DNA of 64,000 nucleotides, taken from Methylobacterium terricola. Lineage in GTDB: Bacteria; Pseudomonadota; Alphaproteobacteria; Rhizobiales; Beijerinckiaceae. The stretch spans positions 1 through 64,000 of the forward strand of contig NZ_VDDA01000014.1 in the NCBI RefSeq assembly GCF_006151805.1, written 5' to 3'. Shown in pieces: positions 18,379 to 26,300 of this stretch (position 1 is its first letter; each line of letters starts with the position of its first letter). A model generated the notes under the pieces. It saw nothing but the letters and a program-made list of their open reading frames with translations, did not search any database and was not told the DNA's origin. The translations under genes and the position numbers were made by a program.

Positions 18379-19082
18379 GCGCCCGAGACCTGCCCGCCCC
18401 CGGCACCTTCGTCGCCGCAGAGCCCTACCCCTGGCCCTTCGACGGCAGCCTCTCGCCCCGCACGACGGCGCTCGTCATCATCGACATGCAGACCGATTTC
18501 TGCGGCAAGGGCGGCTACGTCGACGCGATGGGGTACGACCTCTCCTTGACCCGCGCCCCGATCGGGCCGATCGGCCGGTTGCTCGCCGCCGCGCGGGCGA
18601 AAGGCTACGCCATCATCCACACCCGGGAGGGCCACCGGCCGGACCTCGCCGACCTGCCGGACAACAAGCGCTGGCGCTCGCGCCGGATCGGCGCCGGCAT
18701 CGGCGATCCCGGCCCTTGCGGGCGGGTGCTGGTGCGGGGCGAGCCCGGCTGGGAGATCATTCCCGAACTCGCGCCGCTGCCCGGCGAGCCGGTCATCGAC
18801 AAGCCCGGCAAGGGCTCGTTCTGCGCCACCGATCTCGAACTGATCCTCAACCGGCGCGGCATCCGCAACCTGATCCTCACCGGGATCACCACCGATGTCT
18901 GCGTCCACACCACCATGCGCGAGGCCAACGACCGCGGCTTCGAATGCGTCATCGTCTCGGACGCGACCGCCGCGACCGATCCCGGCAACCACGACGCGGC
19001 GCTGAAGATGGTGACGATGCAGGGCGGGGTGTTCGGGGCGGTCGCCTCCTCGGCGGCGATTCTGGCGGCGATCGGCCGATGA
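18375..19082 (+). CDS. Isochorismatase-fold amidohydrolase (biuret/ureidoacrylate hydrolase-like)
   Basis: This 235-residue hydrolase has the triad D37 (IIDMQTDF), Lys (DKPGKGSF) and Cys (TTDVCVHTT). The N-terminal AAEPYPWPFDG segment and HTTMREANDRGFECVIVSD resemble biuret hydrolase and RutB-like ureidoacrylate amidohydrolases, which cleave ureido C-N bonds. It starts with GTG 18375 in a GTGA overlap with the formamidase gene and ends in an ATGA overlap with the ATPase gene, so it is part of one transcript. It is paralogous to the stand-alone enzyme at 10787. The exact substrate cannot be read from sequence. Confidence 0.83.
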   Translation: MSARDLPAPGTFVAAEPYPWPFDGSLSPRTTALVIIDMQTDFCGKGGYVDAMGYDLSLTRAPIGPIGRLLAAARAKGYAIIHTREGHRPDLADLPDNKRWRSRRIGAGIGDPGPCGRVLVRGEPGWEIIPELAPLPGEPVIDKPGKGSFCATDLELILNRRGIRNLILTGITTDVCVHTTMREANDRGFECVIVSDATAATDPGNHDAALKMVTMQGGVFGAVASSAAILAAIGR

Positions 19083-20593
19083 GCGCGCTGTCGGTCGAGA
19101 CGGTCGGCATGACGAAGCGCTTCGGCGCCTTCGCGGCCCTCGACGAGGTCTCGATCCGGATCGAGGCCGGCGGGTTCCACGCGCTGCTCGGCGAGAACGG
19201 CGCCGGCAAGTCGACGCTGGTGAAATGCATGATGGGCTTCTACGCCCCGACCGCCGGCAGCCTGCTCGTCGACAACCGCGAGGTCGCGATTCCCGGCCCG
19301 AAGGCCGCGCAGGCGCACGGTCTCGGCATGGTCTACCAGCACTTCACCCTGGTGCCCTCGCTCACCGGGGCCGAGAACCTGGTGATCGCCCGGGCCGACG
19401 TGCCGCGCCTGATCGACTGGACAAGGGAGCGGGCGGCGCTCGCCGCCTTCATGGCCGGGATGCCGTTCCGCCTCGACCTCGACCGGCCGGTCTCCGCGCT
19501 CTCGGCGGGCGAGAAGCAGAAGCTCGAGATCGTCAAGCAGCTCTATCTCGAGGCGCGGTTCCTGATCCTCGACGAGCCGACCTCGGTGCTCACCCCGGCC
19601 GAGGCCGAGGAGGTGCTGGGCCTCCTGCGCGGCATGACCGATGCCGGGGCGCTGACGGTGCTGATGATCAGCCACAAGTTCCACGAGGTGGAGACCTTCG
19701 CCCGTTCGTTCAGCGTGCTGCGCCGCGGGCGGCTCGCCGGCGGCGGCGCGGTCGGGGCGGTCTCGCGCGACGACATGGCGGCGATGATGATGGGCGAGCG
19801 CCGGGTCCGCACGGTGGCGGCCCGCGCCGGCGCGCCGGATCCCGACCGCACCGTGCTGCAGATCGAGGGCGTCACCGCCACCGATCCGTCGGGCCTGCGC
19901 CACCTCGCGATCGACGACTTGCGCGTCCGGGTCCGGGAGATCGTCGGGATCGCCGGCGTGTCCGGCAACGGCCAGAAGGAGCTCGCCGACCTGCTCGGCG
20001 GCCAGATCCGCGCCACCGGCGGCCGCGTCGCGGTGGCGGGGCTGCCCTATACGGGAAGCCGGGCCGAGAGCCGGGACCGCCGGGTCCGGTTCATCCCCGA
20101 GGAGCCCCTGCGCAACGCCTGCGCGCCCCAGATGTCGGTGGCCGAGAATATCGGCTTTCGCGCCTTCGACCGGCGGGCCGACGGACGCACAGGCCTCTGG
20201 CTCGACAAGGGCGGCTTGCGCCGGCGCGCCCACGACCTCATCGCCCGGTTCGGGGTCAAGACCGCCTCGGCCGAGGCGCCGATCGCCACCCTGTCCGGCG
20301 GCAACGTGCAGCGCGCGGTGCTCGCCCGCGAGCTGACCGATCCGGTCGATCTCCTGATCGTGGTCAATCCCTGCTTCGGCCTCGACTTCGCGGCCGTATC
20401 GGACATCCGCTCGCAGATCGTGGCGGCGCGCAACGGCGGCACCGCGGTGCTGCTGATCAGCGAGGACCTCGACGAGATCCTCGAGCTCTCCGACCGCATC
20501 CTGGTGATGTCGGAAGGGCGCCTCGTCTACGAGACCGCGGCGGCCGAGGCCGAGGTCGGGACGATCGGCCGGCATATGGCCGGGCATCATTGA
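19079..20593 (+). CDS. BMP-type ABC importer double ATPase (NupO-like)
   Basis: This 504-residue protein has two nucleotide-binding domains. The first is canonical: GENGAGKST Walker A, LSAGEKQKLEIVK signature and LILDEPTSVLTP Walker B. The second has a degenerate Walker A (GVSGNGQKE), the signature LSGGNVQRAVLARE and the variant Walker B LLIVVNPCFGLD. The Asn in place of Asp/Glu is a feature of this nucleoside-importer group. It overlaps the previous gene by ATGA. Placement of the ATPase last, after the two enzymes, unites transport and catabolism in one operon. Confidence 0.88.
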   Translation: MSALSVETVGMTKRFGAFAALDEVSIRIEAGGFHALLGENGAGKSTLVKCMMGFYAPTAGSLLVDNREVAIPGPKAAQAHGLGMVYQHFTLVPSLTGAENLVIARADVPRLIDWTRERAALAAFMAGMPFRLDLDRPVSALSAGEKQKLEIVKQLYLEARFLILDEPTSVLTPAEAEEVLGLLRGMTDAGALTVLMISHKFHEVETFARSFSVLRRGRLAGGGAVGAVSRDDMAAMMMGERRVRTVAARAGAPDPDRTVLQIEGVTATDPSGLRHLAIDDLRVRVREIVGIAGVSGNGQKELADLLGGQIRATGGRVAVAGLPYTGSRAESRDRRVRFIPEEPLRNACAPQMSVAENIGFRAFDRRADGRTGLWLDKGGLRRRAHDLIARFGVKTASAEAPIATLSGGNVQRAVLARELTDPVDLLIVVNPCFGLDFAAVSDIRSQIVAARNGGTAVLLISEDLDEILELSDRILVMSEGRLVYETAAAEAEVGTIGRHMAGHH

Positions 20594-20616
20594 GGCCGGC
20601 GTCGGACGACGAGGCC

Positions 20617-20638
20617 TGACGCCGCCTTGCGGCAGTCA
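20617..20638 (+). terminator. Stem-loop after the nucleoside-type operon
   Basis: TGAC-GCCGC-CTT-GCGGC-A-GTCA can fold into a 9-bp stem with one bulged A and a 3-nt loop, 24 bp after the stop codon. There is no T-tract after it, so intrinsic termination is only suggested by position. Confidence 0.35.
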
Positions 20639-20947
20639 TGAGGGAAGCGGTGTTCGGACGATCCTCCCGGACACGGCTTCATCGGCCCCGCGCGGCGCAG
20701 GAACGAGGCCGCTCTCCGCCTCGCGCTCCGGCGGTGCGCCGGTCCCGGCCGGAGGACCTCGCACGGTCGGGCCGGCGGGAGACCCGCTCGTCCGCGACGA
20801 TCGCTTTGACAGCCGCGGCGCCGTGTGAGACCGCTCGACGCCGCGGAGCCGGCCGGCTCGCGTCCCGCCCGTCCGAGACCGGGCCGATCGATCCACCCCG
20901 TCCGAGGCGCCTCGCGTGACCACCGAAATGTCACAGAGGAGGCGCTG
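20639..20947. other. Non-coding stretch before the histidine kinase
   Basis: I see no gene. It contains a TTGACA at 20806-20811 without a convincing -10 at the right distance, and ends in a strong Shine-Dalgarno (AGAGGAGG, 20935-20942) that faces a 25-codon ORF. Confidence 0.35.
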
Positions 20948-21025
20948 ATGGGACGGGAGCAGATTCTGCGCCGGGCGGGCTCAGCCGCGGGAGGGGCGAC
21001 CGAATGCGCCGCCGACACCCCGTGA
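20948..21025 (+). CDS. Possible 25-residue leader ORF overlapping the kinase start
   Basis: ATG 20948 is placed 5 bp after AGAGGAGG, the best ribosome site in the area. The ORF encodes MGREQILRRAGSAAGGATE plus six residues and stops at 21025. It runs 22 bp past the ATG of the kinase (21004) in another frame and ends 17 bp before a second kinase ATG (21043), the kind of geometry seen in translational coupling. No homologue is known to me and translation is inferred from the ribosome site alone. Confidence 0.35.
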   Translation: MGREQILRRAGSAAGGATECAADTP

Positions 21026-24000
21026 AGCAGGGACAGGACGTCATGCACGGCAGACCCGATGCCACTCTCCGCGTCCCGGCCTTCCTCGCCGACGGCAGCG
21101 CGATGGGCGCCCGCATGCGCGGGCATGCGTGGGACGCCTCGCCGCTCGGCGATCCCGCCACCTGGCCGCCCTCCCTGGCGACGCTCGTCGGCGTGATGCT
21201 CGCCTCGCCCCAGCCGGCCTTCCTGATCTGGGGGCCCGGACGGACGCTCCTCTACAACGACCGCTACGCCGGCATCCTCGGCGACCGGCATCCGGCGGCG
21301 CTCGGTCGCGACTACCTCGAGGTCTGGTCCGATCTGAGGGCCGATCTCGGCCCGCTCACGCAGGAGGCCTATGCGGGCCGCCCGGTCCGGACCGCCGACG
21401 CCGTGCACGTCCTCGACCGGGGAAGCGGGCCTGACGCGACGCACGACGACGCGGCAAGGCCGGAGGAGGCGCGGTTCGCGCTCTTCTACGCGCCGGTCCG
21501 CGACGCCTCAGGCCATGTCGAGGGTCTCTCCGGCGCCTGCATCGAGACCGTGGACCCGTCCCTCGTCACCCGCCGCCGGCGGGAATCGGAGGCGCTGCTG
21601 CGCGACAACGAGGAGCGGCAATCCTTCCTCCTCGACCTCAGCGACGCGCTGCGGCTGCTGACCTCGCCGGCCGACATCGCCGAACTCGCCGCCCGGCGCC
21701 TCGGGGAGCGGGTCGGGGCGAGCCGGGTCTTCTACGCCGAGATCGGCGGCAGCCTGATGACGGTCGAGCGCGACTACGCCCGGGGCGTCGCGTCGATCGT
21801 CGGGCGGCACTCGCTCGCGGCGTTCGGGCCGGACCTGCTCGCTGCCTACCGCGACAACGCCGTCGTCGCGGTCGAGGACGTGGCGGCGGATCCCCGGTTC
21901 GGCGACGAGGCGCGCGACGGTCTGGCATCGCGCCGGGTCGCGGCCTATGTCGACGTCATCCTGTTCCGGGAGGAGCAGTGGGTCGGCCTCCTGGCGGTGC
22001 AGAGCGCGACCCCGCGGGCCTGGACCCGGGCCGAGGAGAACCTGATCCGGGAGGTGGGCGAGCGCGTCAAGGTGGCGATCGAGCGGGGCCGCGCCGAGAC
22101 GGCGCTCAGCGAGAGCGAGTCGCACCTCGCGGCGATCTTCGCCGGCGCCTCCGTCGGCCTGTCCGAGGTGAGCCCCGAAGGCCGCTTCCTGCGGGTGAAC
22201 ACCGAATTGTGCCGCATCCTCGGACGGCCGGCGGAGGCGCTGCTGCGGCTCGACCTCGCCGCGGTCACCGAGCCCGACGACCTCCCGCCGACCCTGGCGG
22301 TGATCGCGGCGGTGATCGCCAGCGGACGCAGCACGTCGCTCGACAAGCGGTACCGGCGCCCGGACGGCACGGCGATCTGGGCCAACAGCAGCATCAAGCG
22401 CCTCGACGACGCCGATGGCCGGCCCCCGAACCTTCTGGTCGTGACGGCGGATCTCACGCAGCGCAAGGAGGCCGAGCAGCGCCTGGCCGAGAGCGAGCGC
22501 CGCCTGCAGGAGCTCAACGAGACCCTGGAGCAGCAGGTCTCCGAGCGCACGGCCGAGCGCAACCTGTTCGCCACCATCGTCGAGCGCACCGACATCATGG
22601 TGATGGCGGCCGACCTCGACTACACCATCCTGGCCATCAACAAGGCCAATGCCGACGAGTTCGAGCGCATCTACGGCGTGCGACCAGCGGTGGGCGACAA
22701 CATGCTCGCCCTGCTGGCCGACCAGCCCGAGCACCAGGCCCAGGTGCGGGCCGGCTGGGGCCGGGGCCTGTCCGGCGAGGAGATCACCGTGGTGGAGGAG
22801 TTCGGCGACGCGAACCGCGCCCGCGCCTGCTACGAGATCAGCTTCCGCACCCTGCGCAACGCGGCGGGCGAGCGCACCGGCTGCTACCAGTTCGTGATGG
22901 ACGTGACCGCGCGGCTGCGCGGCCAGGCCGAGCTGGCCCAGGCCCAGGAGGCCCTGCGCCAGTCGCAGAAGCTCGAGGCGGTCGGGCAGCTCACCGGCGG
23001 CGTCGCCCACGACTTCAACAACCTCCTGACCATCATCCGCTCCTCGGTCGACTTCCTGCGCCGGCCCGACCTGCCGGAGGCGCGCAAGCGCCGCTATCTC
23101 GACGCGGTGTCGGACACCGTCGAGCGGGCGGCCAAGCTCACCGGCCAGCTGCTCGCCTTCGCCCGTCGCCAGGCCCTCAAGCCGGAGGTCTTCGACATCG
23201 GCCAGAAGGTGCGGGGCATCGCCGACATGCTCGACACCCTGACCGGCGCGCGGGTGCGCGTCGTCACCGAGGTGCCGGGGGCGCCCTGCCTCGTCCGGGC
23301 GGATCTGAGCCAGTTCGAGACCGCCCTCGTCAACATGGCGGTCAATGCCCGCGACGCCATGGACGGCGAGGGCACGCTGACCCTGCGGGTGTCCTGCGGC
23401 GCGGCGCTGCCGCCGATCCGCGGCCATGCCGGGTCCCGGAATCGCTTCGCCGCGGTGACGCTGGTCGATACCGGCACGGGCATCCCGCCGGAGCAGATCG
23501 GCCGGATCTTCGAGCCGTTCTTCACCACCAAGGAGGTCGGCAAGGGCACGGGGCTGGGCCTGTCCCAGGTCTTCGGCTTCGCCAAGCAGTCGGGCGGCGA
23601 CGTCGACGTGCGCAGCACCCTCGGGCAGGGGACCACCTTCACGCTCTACCTGCCGGAGATGCGCGCCGACGAGCGGAGCGTCGCCGAGCGTCCGCAGGAT
23701 GACGGGCTGGCGCCCCTCGGCACCGGTCAGCGGATCCTCGTGGTCGAGGACAATGTCGGCGTCGGCCAGTTCGCGACGCAGATCCTGGAAGACCTCGGCT
23801 ACCGGCCGGTCTGGGCCGCCAATGCCGAGGAGGCGCTGGCGGAGCTCGGCCGCGACGGGAACCGGTTCGACCTGGTGTTCTCCGACGTCGTGATGCCGGG
23901 CATGGGCGGCGTCGCCCTGGCGCGCGAGCTGCAGACGCGCTCGCCGCACCTGCCCGTGGTGCTGACCTCGGGCTACAGCCACGTGCTCGCGCAATCGGAC

Positions 24001-24162
24001 GCGCACGGGTTCGAGCTGTTGCACAAGCCGTACTCGGCCGAGCAGCTCGGCCGGATCCTGCATCAGGCGCTCGGCCCGCGACCGGCCTTCGGAGCGATCA
24101 AGGACGGATCGCGTCCGAGACCGGCCCCGGCGGAGGCCGGCCTCTCGGTCGCGGGGCCCTGA
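21004..24162 (+). CDS. Hybrid sensor histidine kinase with PAS, GAF and receiver domains
   Basis: This 1052-residue soluble multi-domain kinase begins with a PAS-like domain (~40-185). A GAF domain (~200-355), a PAS domain (~370-490), a coiled-coil (LAESERRLQELNETLEQQVSER) and another PAS domain (~525-640) follow. Next come HisKA with H669 in GGVAHDFNNLL, HATPase_c (NMAVNARDAM, DTGTGIPPE, GTGLGLSQV) and a C-terminal receiver domain with phospho-acceptor D961 (VFSDVVMPGMGG). No transmembrane segment is seen, so it senses a cytoplasmic signal, possibly light or redox. No response-regulator gene is adjacent. Start: ATG 21004 after GGGAGGGG; ATG 21043 is an alternative. Confidence 0.9.
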   Translation: MRRRHPVKQGQDVMHGRPDATLRVPAFLADGSAMGARMRGHAWDASPLGDPATWPPSLATLVGVMLASPQPAFLIWGPGRTLLYNDRYAGILGDRHPAALGRDYLEVWSDLRADLGPLTQEAYAGRPVRTADAVHVLDRGSGPDATHDDAARPEEARFALFYAPVRDASGHVEGLSGACIETVDPSLVTRRRRESEALLRDNEERQSFLLDLSDALRLLTSPADIAELAARRLGERVGASRVFYAEIGGSLMTVERDYARGVASIVGRHSLAAFGPDLLAAYRDNAVVAVEDVAADPRFGDEARDGLASRRVAAYVDVILFREEQWVGLLAVQSATPRAWTRAEENLIREVGERVKVAIERGRAETALSESESHLAAIFAGASVGLSEVSPEGRFLRVNTELCRILGRPAEALLRLDLAAVTEPDDLPPTLAVIAAVIASGRSTSLDKRYRRPDGTAIWANSSIKRLDDADGRPPNLLVVTADLTQRKEAEQRLAESERRLQELNETLEQQVSERTAERNLFATIVERTDIMVMAADLDYTILAINKANADEFERIYGVRPAVGDNMLALLADQPEHQAQVRAGWGRGLSGEEITVVEEFGDANRARACYEISFRTLRNAAGERTGCYQFVMDVTARLRGQAELAQAQEALRQSQKLEAVGQLTGGVAHDFNNLLTIIRSSVDFLRRPDLPEARKRRYLDAVSDTVERAAKLTGQLLAFARRQALKPEVFDIGQKVRGIADMLDTLTGARVRVVTEVPGAPCLVRADLSQFETALVNMAVNARDAMDGEGTLTLRVSCGAALPPIRGHAGSRNRFAAVTLVDTGTGIPPEQIGRIFEPFFTTKEVGKGTGLGLSQVFGFAKQSGGDVDVRSTLGQGTTFTLYLPEMRADERSVAERPQDDGLAPLGTGQRILVVEDNVGVGQFATQILEDLGYRPVWAANAEEALAELGRDGNRFDLVFSDVVMPGMGGVALARELQTRSPHLPVVLTSGYSHVLAQSDAHGFELLHKPYSAEQLGRILHQALGPRPAFGAIKDGSRPRPAPAEAGLSVAGP

Positions 24163-24186
24163 CCCGGTCCGGGAGGTCCGGACGGG

Positions 24187-24924
24187 TCAGGGGGTCACCA
24201 GCACGGCCGCCTTCCGGCGCTTCGTCCGCGCGACGGCGGGCGTCTCCTCGCCGAGGAGCCTGCGCAGCATCGCCGCCGCGTCGTCGATGTCGCGCCGCAG
24301 GGCCCGCCTGGCCTGGGCGGGGTCGCGGGCGGCGATGGCGGCGCGCATGACCCGGTGGTGGTCGTTCGAGGCGCCCCAGGCGTCGCTCGCGCTGAGGAGA
24401 TTGAAGAACGGGCCGATCTGCAACCAGAGCGATTCGATGATCGACAGCAGCGTGTCCGATCCCGACGCCCGGTAGATCGCGAAGTGGAAGGCCCGGTTGG
24501 CCGGGACGTAGCGGGCGCGGTCGTCCTGCTCCCGCGCTTCGTCCATCTCGCGGATGAGGTCGTCGAGGAGACCGAGTTCGTCCGGCGGCATGGCCTCGGC
24601 CGCCCAGCCGATCGCCGTGCCCTCCACCTCGATCCGGACCCGCTGGAGGTCGTCCAGGCGTTCGGGCGACAGGAACGGGATGCCGACCGAGCGCCCGGCG
24701 ACGTTCGTCAGCGCCTTCTCGGCGACGAGGCGCTGCATCGCCTCGCGCACCGGCATGGCGCTGACCCCGAAGGCCTCGGCGAGGCTCTGCACCGTCACGG
24801 TGCGGCCCGGCTCGATCCCCCCGGTGAGGATGAGCTCGCGCATCCGGAGATAGACGTGATCCTGGATCGTCGCCCGCGACACGGGCGAATACGAAAGCTC
24901 TTGCTGCGCGCGCGGGGGCGCCAT
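24187..24924 (-). CDS. GntR-family regulator with FCD ligand domain
   Basis: This 245-residue protein has an N-terminal GntR winged helix (residues ~15-80; TVTVQSLAEAFGVSAMPVREAMQRL). The all-helical FCD domain (~95-225) contains the metal-ligand type residues of the family, including the conserved FHFAIYRASG and a late HHRVMRAAIAARD helix. It is divergent from the sugar-type ABC operon starting at 25068, which it most likely represses. A palindrome in the shared intergenic region is a candidate operator. FCD ligands are usually sugar acids or other carboxylates, which fits the lactonase at the end of the operon. Confidence 0.88.
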   Translation of the reverse strand: MAPPRAQQELSYSPVSRATIQDHVYLRMRELILTGGIEPGRTVTVQSLAEAFGVSAMPVREAMQRLVAEKALTNVAGRSVGIPFLSPERLDDLQRVRIEVEGTAIGWAAEAMPPDELGLLDDLIREMDEAREQDDRARYVPANRAFHFAIYRASGSDTLLSIIESLWLQIGPFFNLLSASDAWGASNDHHRVMRAAIAARDPAQARRALRRDIDDAAAMLRRLLGEETPAVARTKRRKAAVLVTP

Positions 24925-25016
24925 GTCGGATCCGCTCGTCTGGCTCGGTGGATGTCGGGCCGACCTTAACCCGAGGCCTGGTCCCGAAAAAAGGGCTTGT
25001 CGCGATTTTCGATGTA

Positions 25017-25029
25017 TGATCTTTGATCA
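25017..25029. promoter_or_regulatory. Palindrome TGATC-TTT-GATCA, candidate GntR operator
   Basis: A perfect 13-bp inverted repeat lies in the divergent region between the GntR gene and the ABC operon. It overlaps TATGAT (25015-25020), a good -10 sequence, about 50 bp before the start of the binding-protein gene. A regulator bound here would block the promoter. The assignment to this GntR protein is inferred from position. Confidence 0.42.
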
Positions 25030-25067
25030 AAAAACGGCGCATGACGCCCATATCGGGAGGGGACCCC

Positions 25068-26204
25068 ATGGTCAGGACGCTGCTGGCGGCCGGAGCGGCC
25101 GCTTTCTGCCTCGCGGGCGGGCCGGTGCAGACCGCCCAGGCTCAGGAGAAGGCCCAGGACAAAGCCAAAGTCTTCCTGAGCATGAGCTTCATCGGGAACG
25201 ACTGGCAGGCCGAGGCCGCCAACATGATCAAGGCCATGGCGGCGAGCCCCGCCGTGGCGTCCCGGATCGACCTCCAGGTCCAGGTCGCGGGGCCGAGCGC
25301 GCAGAAGCAGATCCAGCAGATCAACGCGATGGTCCAGGCCGGCGCCAAGGCGATCCTGGTCTTTCCGATCTCGCCCACCGCCCTCAACCAGGTCGTCAAG
25401 AACGCCTGTTCCAAGGGCGTGATGGTGATCGCCTATGACGGCCAGATCACCGAGCCCTGCGCCTACAACGTCCATATCGACCAGGGCGAGGCCGGCCGGG
25501 TGACGGCCGAGTGGCTCGCCGGCAAGCTCGGCGGCAAGGGCACCATCGTGGCGATCACCGGCGTGCCCGGGACCTCGGTCGACAGCGGCCGGACCGAGGC
25601 CGCCAAGGCCGTCTTCGCCAAGCATCCGGGCCTCAAGATCGTCGCCGAGGCGCCGGGGATGTGGAGCCAGGCGGTGGCCCGGACGGAGCTGTCCAAGATC
25701 CTCGCCACCCAGGGCTGGGACAAGATCGACGGGCTGTGGATGCAGGTCGGCTGCTTCACCGCCAACCAGATGCAGCTCGAGGCCGGGATCCCCGCCGACA
25801 AGCTGAAGCCCTGCGCCGGCGAGGGCTCGAATGGCGGCCGCATCCAGATGCTGCCGAAGGGCACCGCCGTGGAGGGCGCGAACGGCGCCTACGCGCCGAT
25901 GGGCGCGCCGCGCATCTCCTACGCCTCGCCGCCCTATTCGGGCGCCTACGCCCTCAAGCTCGTGCTGGCCAAGCTCGACGGCAAGGAGGTCCAGCGCGAG
26001 ACGATCCTGCCGCTGCCGGTGGTGACGAACGAGACCGTGAAGCTCTGCAGGACCGGCACCTGGCAGGAGATGTCCGAGGGCTGCAACGCGTTCCAGCCCG
26101 CCGCGGTGCCGAATCCCGGCTGGTTCGCCTCGATCTTCTCGGCACAGACCCCGGAGGTCGGCCTCAAGGCGGCGCTGAACGCGGAGCCCGAGCCGGCGCG
26201 CTGA
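25068..26204 (+). CDS. Sugar-type ABC substrate-binding protein
   Basis: This 378-residue periplasmic binding protein of the Peripla_BP_4 (ribose/xylose-like) class has a Sec signal (VRTLLAAGAAAFCLAGGPVQTAQA). It then shows VFLSMSFIGNDWQAEAANM, the IQQINAMVQAGAKAILVFP core and a HIDQGEAGRVTAEWL segment. The start ATG 25068 is preceded by GGGAGGGG; an upstream in-frame ATG is less likely. It is the first gene of an operon with ATPase, fused permease and SMP-30 lactonase genes. The lactonase suggests an aldose that is oxidised through a lactone, but the sugar cannot be named. Confidence 0.87.
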   Translation: MVRTLLAAGAAAFCLAGGPVQTAQAQEKAQDKAKVFLSMSFIGNDWQAEAANMIKAMAASPAVASRIDLQVQVAGPSAQKQIQQINAMVQAGAKAILVFPISPTALNQVVKNACSKGVMVIAYDGQITEPCAYNVHIDQGEAGRVTAEWLAGKLGGKGTIVAITGVPGTSVDSGRTEAAKAVFAKHPGLKIVAEAPGMWSQAVARTELSKILATQGWDKIDGLWMQVGCFTANQMQLEAGIPADKLKPCAGEGSNGGRIQMLPKGTAVEGANGAYAPMGAPRISYASPPYSGAYALKLVLAKLDGKEVQRETILPLPVVTNETVKLCRTGTWQEMSEGCNAFQPAAVPNPGWFASIFSAQTPEVGLKAALNAEPEPAR

Positions 26205-26240
26205 GGGACGCCACCGGCATCCCATCCGCCCCCTGCGGGA

Positions 26241-26300
26241 GCCGGGCCATGATGGCGGAAGCCAGACCATGACAGCGAAAGCCAGGCCATGACCGGCAGC
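26241..26300 (+). repeat. Three perfect-period 20-bp repeats carrying three successive ATG codons
   Basis: Units at 26241, 26261 and 26281 share GCC-R-G-R-CCATGA followed by a purine-rich half. Each carries an ATG at the same place (26249, 26269, 26289). Since 20 is not a multiple of 3, the ATGs are in three frames. The first two open 7-codon ORFs (MMAEARP and MTAKARP), each ending in an ATGA overlap with the next ATG; the third ATG is the start of the ABC ATPase. Confidence 0.8.

Noticed and set aside
20806..20811. TTGACA as promoter for the histidine kinase
   Set aside because: No -10-like hexamer at 16-19 bp; kept only as a remark.
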